Source of the DNA: D2472 sp964275585
GTDB taxonomy: Bacteria; Pseudomonadota; Gammaproteobacteria; Magnimaribacterales; D2472
DNA: 64,000 nt
NCBI GenBank assembly: GCA_964275585.1
Contig: CAXYCJ010000014.1
Coordinates: 1-64,000 of the forward strand
Direction of reading: 5' to 3'
Positions within the stretch are counted from its first letter, which is position 1; each line of letters begins with the position of its first letter. The translations under genes were made by a program, and so were the position numbers. Shown here piece after piece: positions 10,175-18,505 of this stretch. The notes under the pieces were generated by a model. The model made no database searches. It saw nothing but the letters and a program-made list of their open reading frames with translations, and was not told the origin of the DNA.

Positions 10175-11396
10175 TTGGAATATCTTTAAATGCAATACCT
10201 TTATCTGCTCTTGGGTCTTGTGGCAGTCCCAGAACTCTTTCAGCAATAACGTTACGAAGAATTTCATCTGTTCCTCCTGCAATTCTAAGCCCCGGAGCGC
10301 CAAGCCAAGCACCTTGAAAACTAGTTACCCCATCATTTTCATCAAGTAACATTCCTGCCATTTCTCCAGAATCTATTCCAAAGTTACCTATAGCCTGAAG
10401 TTTATTGGCACTAACAATTTTTGTAATCGATGCTTCTGGTCCAGGCGCTTCTCCCTTAGAGAGAGCTGAAATAGTTCTAAATTTTGTATACTTCAAACCA
10501 TTTGCTTCGCAGAACCAGTCAGCTAATTTCTCTCTTACAGCATCATTTTTAATTAATGCCTGGCCTTCAAAATCCCTAGATTTAGATAGAATTAGAGCTT
10601 CTTCAATATCAGAGCCTCTAGCATCTCCCACTGCAAGCCTCTCATTCATAAGCGTAGTAATTGCAACTTTCCAACCATCTCCAATTTCACCTAATCTTTG
10701 AGAATCAGGAATTCTGACATTATCAAAGTAGACCTCATTGAAACCGGAGCCGCTCCCAGCTTGCCCAGTTATTTGTTTAATTGGTTTAACTGTAATTCCT
10801 TTTGATTTCATGTCTACAAAGAAAAATGTTAAGCCTTTATGTTTTGCAAGGCCTGGATCATGTCGCACAACCAAAATCCCAAAATCAGAATAATGCGCGC
10901 CAGAAGTCCACACTTTCTGACCATTAATTATCCAATCATCGCCATCTTTTTCAGCTTTACTTCTAAGGCCTGCAACATCAGAACCAGCCGCTGGTTCAGA
11001 GAAGAGCTGACACCAAATTTCTTGACCTTCTGCCATAGGAGAAAGGTATCTATTTTTTTGCTCCTCAGTAGCATACTGCATCATCACGGGACCACACATG
11101 CCAAGACCTATTTCAAATATGCCCCCTGGAACATTAAATTTTGCTTCTTCTTGTCCCCAAATAATTCTTTCTATCGGGGAGGCTTCTAGACCGCCGAATG
11201 CCTTTGGCCAATGCAGCATTGCCCAACCCGCATCATATTTCTTTTTTTGCCATTCTTTTGATACCTTTAAATGTTCCTCCAATGATTTTTCAGTATGAGA
11301 GCCAGCTAAATTCTCCTTTAGCTCGGCATTGCCTTCAAGCCACTCTCTGCATTTAATTCTGAATTTAGCTTGTTCTGGTGTGTCGTTAAAATCCAT
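10164..11396 (-). CDS. Acyl-CoA dehydrogenase family protein (410 aa)
   Basis: An FAD-dependent enzyme that introduces an alpha-beta double bond into an acyl-CoA. The family layout is clear: an N-terminal helical domain (MDFNDTPEQAKFRIKCREWL), the middle beta domain with QLFSEPAAGSDVAGL and the WTSGAHYSD FAD-contact region, and a C-terminal helical domain ending AGGTDEILRNVIAERVLGLP. The gene lies 3 bp downstream of a second acyl-CoA dehydrogenase on the same strand. Such paired genes often encode the two halves of a heteromeric enzyme, as in FadE-type steroid or side-chain degraders. That pairing is inference here, and the substrate cannot be read from the sequence. Confidence 0.92.
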   Translation of the reverse strand: MDFNDTPEQAKFRIKCREWLEGNAELKENLAGSHTEKSLEEHLKVSKEWQKKKYDAGWAMLHWPKAFGGLEASPIERIIWGQEEAKFNVPGGIFEIGLGMCGPVMMQYATEEQKNRYLSPMAEGQEIWCQLFSEPAAGSDVAGLRSKAEKDGDDWIINGQKVWTSGAHYSDFGILVVRHDPGLAKHKGLTFFFVDMKSKGITVKPIKQITGQAGSGSGFNEVYFDNVRIPDSQRLGEIGDGWKVAITTLMNERLAVGDARGSDIEEALILSKSRDFEGQALIKNDAVREKLADWFCEANGLKYTKFRTISALSKGEAPGPEASITKIVSANKLQAIGNFGIDSGEMAGMLLDENDGVTSFQGAWLGAPGLRIAGGTDEILRNVIAERVLGLPQDPRADKGIAFKDIPTKV

Positions 11397-11399
11397 AAT

Positions 11400-12509
11400 T
11401 TACTCCTTTACCAAAGTGTTAGTCTTTTCCAAATTCTTTACCAGTTTTTCTTTCCAAGTTGCCTCGGACCCTAACAAAACAGATAAAACTTTTGAGCGTT
11501 TGTAGAATAAATGGCAATCATACTCCCACGTAAATCCATTACCTCCATGAGTTTGGATATTTTCTTTTGAACATAATTGAAATGCTTTTGTTGCACTTAC
11601 TCTTGCGGTGGCTGCAGCAAGGGAAAGCTCTGATGACTCAGATGACAATGCCCATGCGCCATAATAACAATTTGATTTTGCAAGAGTGACCGCAATATAC
11701 ATATCTGCGAGCTTATGTTTGATTGCTTGATACGATCCAATTTGCCTGCCAAATGCAAATCGTTCTAATGAGTATCCCTTAGCCATATCAAGAGCAGCCT
11801 GAGATCCGCCTACTTGCTCAAAAGCAAATAACACTGCAGCTTGATCAAGCAAATGTTGGATATAGTTCCACCCTTCATTTGTTTTCCCAATGAGCTGAGA
11901 AGGCGTGTCATTAAATTCAATTTTAAAAAAAGCTCTCGATGTATCTATATTTTTTTGCTTATGGATGCTCACTGACGGATCGCTTAAATCAACGAGCATA
12001 AGGTCAGTGCCTTCTTTAGATCTTGCGCATACAATCATATGCGTTGCGATACCTGCATCAGGTACTGCAATCTTGCATCCATTAAGCTTTTCTTTAGTAA
12101 CAGTTACTTGAAGAGTTGATTCAGATGATTCTGCTATTCCATATGTTCCGGTAATTTCACCTGTAACAAGCTTAGGTAAAAAATCTTTTTTAATTTTTTC
12201 ATTCGCATACTTGATTAATGCTTCAGTAAAAAAGTAAACGGATGAAGAGAATGGAACCGGTGCCAAAGATCTTCCTAATTCTTCTGCAATAACGCATAGC
12301 TCTAGATGACCAAGCCCTAAGCCATTATAACCTTCAGGGATTCTAATAGCTGTCCACCCTAGGCTGATAATTTTATTCCATAGCTCCTGGTCAGCATCCT
12401 GAGAATTATCCATAACATACCTTGCATTAGAGAGACCTCCCTCCTTATCAAAGAACTTTCTTGCCTCATCTTGTAGGTATTTTTGATCGTCTGAAAAATC
12501 TAAATTCAT
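11400..12509 (-). CDS. Acyl-CoA dehydrogenase family protein (369 aa), partner of the downstream gene
   Basis: This is a shorter and more divergent acyl-CoA dehydrogenase. The N-terminal domain (MNLDFSDDQKYLQDEARKFF) and the C-terminal helical domain (RFAFGRQIGSYQAIKHKLADMYI, then IQTHGGNGFTWEYDCHLFYKR) are well kept. The middle domain is degenerate: where canonical enzymes read TEP.AGSD this one reads IAESSESTLQV. That pattern is common in the non-catalytic or half-site subunit of alpha2beta2 acyl-CoA dehydrogenases, and the 3-bp spacing to the 410-residue gene supports a two-gene operon making one complex. The start is preceded by an AT-rich region of about 95 bp before the divergent coiled-coil gene. 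Confidence 0.9.
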   Translation of the reverse strand: MNLDFSDDQKYLQDEARKFFDKEGGLSNARYVMDNSQDADQELWNKIISLGWTAIRIPEGYNGLGLGHLELCVIAEELGRSLAPVPFSSSVYFFTEALIKYANEKIKKDFLPKLVTGEITGTYGIAESSESTLQVTVTKEKLNGCKIAVPDAGIATHMIVCARSKEGTDLMLVDLSDPSVSIHKQKNIDTSRAFFKIEFNDTPSQLIGKTNEGWNYIQHLLDQAAVLFAFEQVGGSQAALDMAKGYSLERFAFGRQIGSYQAIKHKLADMYIAVTLAKSNCYYGAWALSSESSELSLAAATARVSATKAFQLCSKENIQTHGGNGFTWEYDCHLFYKRSKVLSVLLGSEATWKEKLVKNLEKTNTLVKE

Positions 12510-12603
12510 AATAGTGTTAAATTATTTAAAGTTAAGGCTTATAATTTCAACCCATATTAAAACATATTATTTATTACAATTTAATAACACAATTTTTTAA
12601 CCC

Positions 12604-13233
12604 ATGGCAATGAAAATTTCAGCAACAAAAGACGAGAGCAGTATCTCTAATAAAAATACTGGTGGACTGTTTCTTGGTGTAGTTTTTGTTCTACTTTTAG
12701 CAGGTATTTTATTTTTATCTTTATGGGTTAGCGAACTCTCAAGATCGTTGGCGGGATTTAATTCAGAGACTGATTCTAGGCTTTCTATTTTAGAGGAACA
12801 GCTTCAACTTGCGGACTCAACATCAACTGAATTTTTATCTGATATTAATACTCAACTGCAATTCCTCGATAAAGAAATTAGAAAGTTATGGGACCTAAGT
12901 AACAAAAGAAATAAGGTTAACATTGAAAACATGATGATTGACTTGAGCAAGCAATCAACATCATTAAAAGATATAGCAATGACCCAGACAAATGATCAAA
13001 AAAATATAAATGCTATCGAGTCTCAGTTAAGAAATCTTCAATTGTTAGTTAATGAGTTATCTCAATCAACACAAAAAAATATAGTTATGCAAAATAAGTT
13101 AGATGAATTAAATCAAAGTATGTTGCTGCTAGAAGAAACAGTTCAGGCATTTGATTCATACAGAAGACAAAACAATGAGCTATTGCAAGAATTGCAATTA
13201 CAGGTTTCCGGTCTTTCAATAGGGACACCATAG
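12604..13233 (+). CDS. Membrane-anchored coiled-coil protein, unknown function
   Basis: I do not recognise this gene. The 209-residue product has a short polar N-terminus (about 20 residues), one strong membrane segment (GLFLGVVFVLLLAGILFLSL, residues 21-40) and then about 160 residues of predicted helix. That helix is rich in Q, N, L, E and K, with heptad-like leucines (LSILEEQLQL, LDELNQSMLLLEETVQAF, NNELLQELQLQVSGL). The topology suggests a bitopic inner-membrane protein with a long periplasmic coiled coil. An ATG two codons downstream could be the true start. It stands alone between the acyl-CoA dehydrogenases and the TonB receptor. Confidence 0.75.
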   Translation: MAMKISATKDESSISNKNTGGLFLGVVFVLLLAGILFLSLWVSELSRSLAGFNSETDSRLSILEEQLQLADSTSTEFLSDINTQLQFLDKEIRKLWDLSNKRNKVNIENMMIDLSKQSTSLKDIAMTQTNDQKNINAIESQLRNLQLLVNELSQSTQKNIVMQNKLDELNQSMLLLEETVQAFDSYRRQNNELLQELQLQVSGLSIGTP

Positions 13234-13266
13234 CAAATTTTAAATTTTACTTTTCAGTGAAAAGTT

Positions 13267-13295
13267 TGGGATTTCCTTAAAAAAAGGGTATATTT
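13267..13295 (+). promoter_or_regulatory. Sigma-70-like promoter for the TonB-dependent receptor
   Basis: TTGGGA (13267-13272), a 17-bp spacer and TATATT (13290-13295) give a reasonable sigma-70 match, with transcription expected near 13302. The leader then holds a run of seven G (13319-13325) that serves as the ribosome-binding site, 4 nt before the ATG at 13330. Confidence 0.45.
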
Positions 13296-13329
13296 CAGAA
13301 ACATTCTTCAAATAAATGGGGGGGGAACC

Positions 13330-15813
13330 ATGAAGAGATTATTAAGTATATTAACTATTGTAGCTTTTGCTGCAGTTCCGAATTATTCATTTGCACAAAA
13401 TGCAGAGCTAGTTCTTGAAGAGGTTGTTGTGACAGCCACCAAGAAAGAAGAAAATGTTCAAGATATTGCCCAGACTGTTAACGCAGTTTCCGGCAGCACT
13501 CTCGATGATTATCAAATCAGAGATTTGAATGAATTGGCACAGGTTGTTTCAGGTGTTGAATTTACTAAGATCGATCCTAGAAGGGCAACTATTATTATGC
13601 GTGGGCAGAAAATGGATCCAGATGGCGGAAATGATCAACCAATCCAAGGATACGTTGATGAGGTCCCTCTCCGTGCTGGGGAAATGTTCCTGCAAATGTT
13701 TGATACAGAACGTGTTGAAATTCTAAAAGGCTCTCAAGGAACTCTTCAAGGAGTTGTTAGCACAGCTGGCGCAATACAAATTTATACTCGATCTGCACAA
13801 GTTGGCAGTGGTGAGCGTAATGGTTACATTAAAACAGCATGGGCCGATAACATGACTTCCATTGTCGAGGCTGCAAGTGATTTTCATCTCTCAGATACTC
13901 TGGCATTAAGGTTTGCTGCTGTAACAAATAGCAATGACGGCAATCAAGTAAGAAATATTAGAACTCATGTCAATGAATCTCATAAATATGACTCTGGTCG
14001 TCTAAGCTTGTCATGGGAACCTACAGATAATTTATCAGTAAGATTTAAGTATCAAAACATGGAAACAGATTCTATTTATCCTCAACCAGTTGCAGGTTCC
14101 AATGGAACTCCTTCATACGAGCAAACGGTAAATGGTTATATTGCAGGAATAGCTTTTTATGAATCTATTGGTTTTGCCCCTCCAGGTTCTGCAGCTCAGC
14201 TTTCTTTTTTGCATAGACCTACGTATGGAGATATTCCTGCTGCTGGACTGAAGCCTGAAGATGGCGTAGCTTTGCATTTCCAGAATCCTAGACAAAATAC
14301 CAGTGCCACAGTGCATAATCTGATGATTGATTATGACATGGGCAGTCACGCGTTTGCTTTAAGGGTTTCTGACTCACAAAGTGACTCTATGGGCTTAATA
14401 GATAGAGATTACGCTGGTGCATACGTTTATGGTTACCCGCAAGAAGTTAGAACAAACACAGGCATCCAAACAATTGAAGCCAGAATTTCTAACCAAGACA
14501 ATGACACGCTTGAATACACTGTTGGATTTTTCTCAAGAGATTCTCAAACATACACAGATGCCGATTTAGATCGCTCATTTAGCATCACAGAGGTTGCACC
14601 TCACTTGTACAAGCCTGCAGTTGGGTTTGCATACAAAACTCCAAATCAAGCCTGTGAAGCTGACCGAGCAAATCCAGGTGGAAATGCAGCTAAGATGTGG
14701 GTTCTAACATGCATGGGAATCCCATTAGATAATAGAACAGAGGCTTATTTTGCCAATTTTAAATACAACATGAGTGAAAGAACGTTTATTCAGCTTGGTT
14801 TTAGGCATCAAGAGTTAGAAGGTTTCAGAGCTCAAAACTTGTACCTTCCTTTGACGGCTCTTCTTACTCAAGCTTCAGGTGGTGGTATGACAATTCCAAG
14901 AATACCAATTCCTCTTCAGCGCTCTGAAAATGATTCAGAAACAGGCAATCTTAAAATTGGTCACTACTTAAATGATGATGTGATGATTTATGTTTCAACT
15001 GAAACTGGATTTAGAAGCCCTGGTGCTACCATATCTCCAATTGCCATTAATCCTTCATTGATTACTTTTACTAAAGAGGAAAGTGACATGACTGAAATTG
15101 GTATGAAGGGCACATTCATGGATGGCAGATTAAGATTAAATGCTGCTTACTATGATTACTCTATCGAAGGCTTTCAGTCCAAATGGGATAACGTAAGTGC
15201 TAGAGAATATACTGCAACAGGCGCTGGAAATGTTGTTCAGGTTATGGGCGGTATTTTCACAAACAACGATGCTTCTATCTCCGGTATAGATCTTGAATAT
15301 GCTTACGTTGTAAGTGCAGATTTAACATTGGGTGGTAGCTATACATCTACTGACAGTGAATACGATGCTGGATCTGTAGGTTATGCAAATAACCCAGCCT
15401 ACACTGGCTATGGAGCTGCAACTATGGATGTAAGCGGCACGCCAGTTAGTGACGCTGCTGAATCATCTTTGAATTTTTATCTAGATCATACTGTTGCATC
15501 TTATTGGGGAGGTGAGAGATACACCCGATACAATGTCAGCTGGAGAGATGAGAGAACAAGTGCAATTAATGCAGACATTAAAATCCCGGCCTTATATCTA
15601 GCTAACATCATTGTTGGTTGGAAATCTGGTGATGGAGTATGGGATGCAAGTGTTTTTGTAAAGAATATTACAGATGACGTTGCTCTATCTCATATCCAAG
15701 GATACTACTCTGATTATGCATTGCCTGGCGGAAGTGGCTTAGCTTCTAAGTTTTATGCAGGTAATACGAATATGGGCAGACAGTTGGGAGCTCAAATCGT
15801 TTATAACTTCTAA
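13330..15813 (+). CDS. TonB-dependent outer-membrane receptor
   Basis: An 827-residue outer-membrane beta-barrel that imports ligands with energy from TonB. The signal peptide ends PNYSFA before QN. A TonB-box-like LEEVVVTATK follows, then a plug domain (VQDIAQTVNAVSGS, IIMRGQ, VEILKGSQGTLQG) and a long barrel rich in alternating aromatic strands. It ends in an aromatic residue (QIVYNF), as outer-membrane barrels do. The sequence type resembles receptors of the IroE/CirA-like group common in marine gammaproteobacteria, but the ligand cannot be told. A strong terminator follows, and the next gene is a secreted DUF3604 protein that may act on the same substrate. Expression may also depend on the G7 tract in its ribosome-binding site. 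Confidence 0.95.
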   Translation: MKRLLSILTIVAFAAVPNYSFAQNAELVLEEVVVTATKKEENVQDIAQTVNAVSGSTLDDYQIRDLNELAQVVSGVEFTKIDPRRATIIMRGQKMDPDGGNDQPIQGYVDEVPLRAGEMFLQMFDTERVEILKGSQGTLQGVVSTAGAIQIYTRSAQVGSGERNGYIKTAWADNMTSIVEAASDFHLSDTLALRFAAVTNSNDGNQVRNIRTHVNESHKYDSGRLSLSWEPTDNLSVRFKYQNMETDSIYPQPVAGSNGTPSYEQTVNGYIAGIAFYESIGFAPPGSAAQLSFLHRPTYGDIPAAGLKPEDGVALHFQNPRQNTSATVHNLMIDYDMGSHAFALRVSDSQSDSMGLIDRDYAGAYVYGYPQEVRTNTGIQTIEARISNQDNDTLEYTVGFFSRDSQTYTDADLDRSFSITEVAPHLYKPAVGFAYKTPNQACEADRANPGGNAAKMWVLTCMGIPLDNRTEAYFANFKYNMSERTFIQLGFRHQELEGFRAQNLYLPLTALLTQASGGGMTIPRIPIPLQRSENDSETGNLKIGHYLNDDVMIYVSTETGFRSPGATISPIAINPSLITFTKEESDMTEIGMKGTFMDGRLRLNAAYYDYSIEGFQSKWDNVSAREYTATGAGNVVQVMGGIFTNNDASISGIDLEYAYVVSADLTLGGSYTSTDSEYDAGSVGYANNPAYTGYGAATMDVSGTPVSDAAESSLNFYLDHTVASYWGGERYTRYNVSWRDERTSAINADIKIPALYLANIIVGWKSGDGVWDASVFVKNITDDVALSHIQGYYSDYALPGGSGLASKFYAGNTNMGRQLGAQIVYNF

Positions 15814-15837
15814 GAAGTTGGTCTGATAAGACTTATA

Positions 15838-15869
15838 TAAAAACGGCAACTTAGGTTGCCGTTTTTTTT
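15838..15869 (+). terminator. Rho-independent terminator after the TonB receptor
   Basis: AAACGGCAAC (15841-15850), a TTAG loop and GTTGCCGTTT form a perfect 10-bp stem that continues into a run of T to 15869. It lies 28 bp after the receptor stop and 14 bp before the next ATG. Confidence 0.92.
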
Positions 15870-15882
15870 AGAAAGAGATTTT

Positions 15883-17697
15883 ATGAAACACTCATTCTTT
15901 TTGTTAATTATTTTATTTTTATATCAGCCCTTATTCGCTGCTGAGATTGAAACATATATTAATGAAGATCGAATGCCATGTGAAGTTTATGTAAAAAATA
16001 AGATACCTCTTTTTGGTGACTTACATGTTCATACTGCTTTGTCTTTAGATGCAAATACACAAGGCACATTAAATACACCAGATGATGCTTACAGGTATGC
16101 AAAAGGGCAATCTTTGTATCTTCAACCTTATAATTCAGATGGAATCAGTTCACGCCGCTCTTCTCTTAAGCAGCCTTTAGATTTTGCAGCCGTGACAGAT
16201 CATGCAGAACTTCTTGGTGAGGTAAGGATGTGTGTAGATGAGAAGTCATCAAAATATAGCAGCCTGCAGTGCAAGGCATATCGAAATTTTCCAAAACTTT
16301 CTTATTTTTATATGAATGCTAAGGCCAGCATGAGAAAACCCTTAGATTTTTGTGGAGAATCGAGAGAATTTTGTCTAGATGCTGCTCAAGCTCCCTGGCA
16401 CGAAACTATTGAGGCAGCTGAGAAACACTACGACAGAACGAGCGATTGTACATTCACTTCTTTTGTAGGTTATGAGTGGACTGGTGCAGCATATTCAGGC
16501 AATAACCTTCATCGCAATATTATCTTTGATAATTCGAACGTACCAATGGAGCCAGTAAGCTTTTATGAGGCCCCGACCAGAAAGAAATTATGGAATCTTT
16601 TAGATCAAACCTGTTCTGAAAACTGCAATTATGTCGTGATACCTCATAATTCCAACTTAAGTAATGGCTATATGTTTGAAGAGCCCGATCAAGATGAAAT
16701 ACTGATTCAAAGCTCAAGAGAACCACTAGTAGAGATATTTCAGCACAAAGGAAGTTCAGAGTGCAATATTGATCCCAACGATCCCTTGTGTAATTTTGAG
16801 CAACTTCCGTATAAAGACTTTCGTTCAAAATTCCAGAATGATCTTTCCTTATCACCTGACTCTAGCTTTGTGAGAGAGGCATTAGGTAATGGCTTGTTGT
16901 CCCAAGAAAGGCAGTCAATCAATCCTTTAAAGTTTGGAATCATTGCCAGTACCGATACTCATTTAGGAACCCCAGGCGCTGTGGATGAAAGTTCATTTCA
17001 AGGTCATGGTGGTGCCGGCAAATCGTTTAGATCATCAATCCCTGATGGCTTACCAGATGATATTGAGTTTAATCCTGGTGGTTTAGCAGTGGCTTGGGCA
17101 GAAGAGAATTCTCGAAGTGCTATATTCAATGCCTTTAAGCGCAAAGAAGTTTACGGGACATCTGGCCCACGTTTTATTGTTCGTTTTTTTGTTGGCGATA
17201 ACTTAGATCAAAACTTATGCAATAATCCTGACAATATTTCTTATGCTTATGCTAACGCAACGCCAATGGGAGGAACTTTGAAATCAGATTCTCTTTCTCA
17301 GCCATCAATTTTTATCTCTGCAAGTGCTGATAGCGCTATCAAAGATCAATTTATTGAAAAACTTCAAGTTATTAAAGGTGTTGTTAGAAATGGTGAGCTC
17401 CAAACTTCTGTTCATGATGTCACCGTGACTGGCACTCAATCCAAACTAGATATTTCTAACTGCGAAGTTACTGGCACTGGAAAGAAAGCTATGTGCAGTG
17501 TTTGGAATGACCCTAATTTTGATAGCTCTGAAAATGCATACTATTACGTTAGAGTGGTAGCCAATAAATCTTGTCGTTGGTCATACGATCTTTGTTTAAA
17601 AAATCCAGAATATTGTGAGGCAGACTCAGACACCTCAATACCCAAAGTTATTCAAGAAAGAGCTTGGACTTCACCAATTTGGCTAGAAAATAGTTAG
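15883..17697 (+). CDS. DUF3604 protein, secreted PHP-like metal hydrolase
   Basis: A 604-residue protein with a signal peptide (hydrophobic core FFLLIILFLYQPLFA). It has metal-ligand motifs of the DUF3604 family, which looks like the PHP phosphoesterase fold: LFGDLHVHTALSLDA, AAVTDHAELLGEV, FVGYEWTGA, VIPHNSN and IASTDTHLGTPGAVDE. Its biochemical role is not established, so a periplasmic hydrolase is the most that can be said. The start is the ATG at 15883, because upstream in-frame codons fall inside the terminator hairpin. About ten cysteines, several in the C-terminal third, suggest disulfides and fit an extracytoplasmic location. It may work with the TonB receptor just upstream, though the terminator separates their transcripts. 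Confidence 0.88.
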   Translation: MKHSFFLLIILFLYQPLFAAEIETYINEDRMPCEVYVKNKIPLFGDLHVHTALSLDANTQGTLNTPDDAYRYAKGQSLYLQPYNSDGISSRRSSLKQPLDFAAVTDHAELLGEVRMCVDEKSSKYSSLQCKAYRNFPKLSYFYMNAKASMRKPLDFCGESREFCLDAAQAPWHETIEAAEKHYDRTSDCTFTSFVGYEWTGAAYSGNNLHRNIIFDNSNVPMEPVSFYEAPTRKKLWNLLDQTCSENCNYVVIPHNSNLSNGYMFEEPDQDEILIQSSREPLVEIFQHKGSSECNIDPNDPLCNFEQLPYKDFRSKFQNDLSLSPDSSFVREALGNGLLSQERQSINPLKFGIIASTDTHLGTPGAVDESSFQGHGGAGKSFRSSIPDGLPDDIEFNPGGLAVAWAEENSRSAIFNAFKRKEVYGTSGPRFIVRFFVGDNLDQNLCNNPDNISYAYANATPMGGTLKSDSLSQPSIFISASADSAIKDQFIEKLQVIKGVVRNGELQTSVHDVTVTGTQSKLDISNCEVTGTGKKAMCSVWNDPNFDSSENAYYYVRVVANKSCRWSYDLCLKNPEYCEADSDTSIPKVIQERAWTSPIWLENS

Positions 17698-17739
17698 CCA
17701 AGATTGACATAACCTTTAAAAATATGTTCCATTAGACTT

Positions 17740-17952
17740 ATGAATAAATTAGCATTGCAACTATTTTTAGTCTTAGCCTTTATTCCGATATTAATCTTTA
17801 TTGGAGGCCTAATCATTCTTTTAGCACCCTTGTACTGTTCTGGTCTTGCTATAAATGCTTATAGGTTCGGGAATTCTAAAGAATTATATTTTTGGTTGGC
17901 CATGGGTGTTATTGCATTTTTTCTTGCTTTATTGGTTTTGGGGGTATTGTAA
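17740..17952 (+). CDS. Small two-helix membrane protein
   Basis: Seventy residues, almost entirely hydrophobic, with two predicted membrane helices (about 7-32 and 48-69) joined by a short polar loop AYRFGNSKELYF. I do not recognise a family. The stop codon is directly followed by the ATG of the next membrane protein (17953), so the two are probably one transcript and perhaps one complex. Confidence 0.65.
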   Translation: MNKLALQLFLVLAFIPILIFIGGLIILLAPLYCSGLAINAYRFGNSKELYFWLAMGVIAFFLALLVLGVL

Positions 17953-18342
17953 ATGTTAAAGATATTCATTTTATTGTCAGCAGTGTGTCTGTTTGTTATT
18001 GGTTGCTATGTTATGTTTAAGCCTGATTTATCAGATTTAGGTCCCTATATTCCAGTATTGGCAACGAATCCAGAGACTGCTTCAGAATTTCGCTCCTTAT
18101 TTGCTGGTTCATTTATCGCTTATGCGTATTTTTTAATTCGGTTTGTATACTCATATAATCCTATTTCCATAGCGCAGACTATTGCTTATATTATGGGCTT
18201 TATTGCTTTTGGCCGTTTGGTAAGTTTTGTGTATGAAGGCGTTAATTCTTTTGGGCTATTCGTTTTTTTTGGCGAAGTGTTTTTACTGATCATCCTTATC
18301 ATGGCGCACAAGAAAAGAAAAAATGAAATCCCATATTTTTAG
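17953..18342 (+). CDS. Four-helix membrane protein, DUF4345-like
   Basis: A 129-residue integral membrane protein with about four helices and a conserved-looking EFRSLFAGSFIAYAYFLIRF segment. The layout matches DUF4345-type proteins, which have no known function. Its basic tail AHKKRKNEI closely resembles AHHRRKKEI at the end of the membrane protein at 23255-23650, so these two genes may be distant paralogues. It is coupled to the 70-residue gene before it with no gap. It is followed by tRNA-Leu, which has its own promoter. Confidence 0.7.
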   Translation: MLKIFILLSAVCLFVIGCYVMFKPDLSDLGPYIPVLATNPETASEFRSLFAGSFIAYAYFLIRFVYSYNPISIAQTIAYIMGFIAFGRLVSFVYEGVNSFGLFVFFGEVFLLIILIMAHKKRKNEIPYF

Positions 18343-18366
18343 TTACTGTTCAGCTAATAAAAATTC

Positions 18367-18394
18367 TTAACATTTCTTAAATCTGTAATATAAT
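18367..18394 (+). promoter_or_regulatory. Promoter for tRNA-Leu
   Basis: TTAACA (18367-18372), a 16-bp spacer and a perfect TATAAT (18389-18394). The expected start, near 18401, is just ahead of the tRNA at 18408. Confidence 0.65.
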
Positions 18395-18407
18395 CTTTTT
18401 TCTTTCT

Positions 18408-18492
18408 GGGGATGTGATGGAACTGGTAGACATGCTTGGCTTAGAACCAAGTGCCGAAAGGCGTGGGGGTTCGACTCCCTCCATCCCTACCA
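18408..18492 (+). tRNA. tRNA-Leu (anticodon UAG)
   Basis: An 85-nt class II tRNA with a long variable arm (TGCCGAAAGGCG), a GGGGG TTCGACT CCCTC T arm and an encoded CCA end. The anticodon stem CTTGG/CCAAG encloses loop CTTAGAA, so the anticodon is UAG and reads CUN leucine codons. The acceptor pairs GGGGATG with CATCCCT, with a G-U at the first pair. Confidence 0.95.
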
Positions 18493-18493
18493 A

Positions 18494-18499
18494 TACAAT
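18494..18499 (+). promoter_or_regulatory. TACAAT 6 nt before the serine hydrolase ATG
   Basis: TACAAT ends 6 nt before ATG 18506, with no Shine-Dalgarno sequence. A TTCGAC at 18470-18475 in the tRNA T arm is 18 bp upstream and could act as the -35. Co-transcription with the tRNA is the alternative. Confidence 0.35.
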
Positions 18500-18505
18500 G
18501 TAAAT

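Noticed and set aside
10839..11189. A 116-codon plus-strand frame opposite an acyl-CoA dehydrogenase
   Set aside because: It is antisense to a conserved enzyme with no supporting start signals.
15856..15882. Upstream extension of the DUF3604 gene
   Set aside because: It begins inside the receptor terminator hairpin; the ATG at 15883 starts a proper signal peptide.
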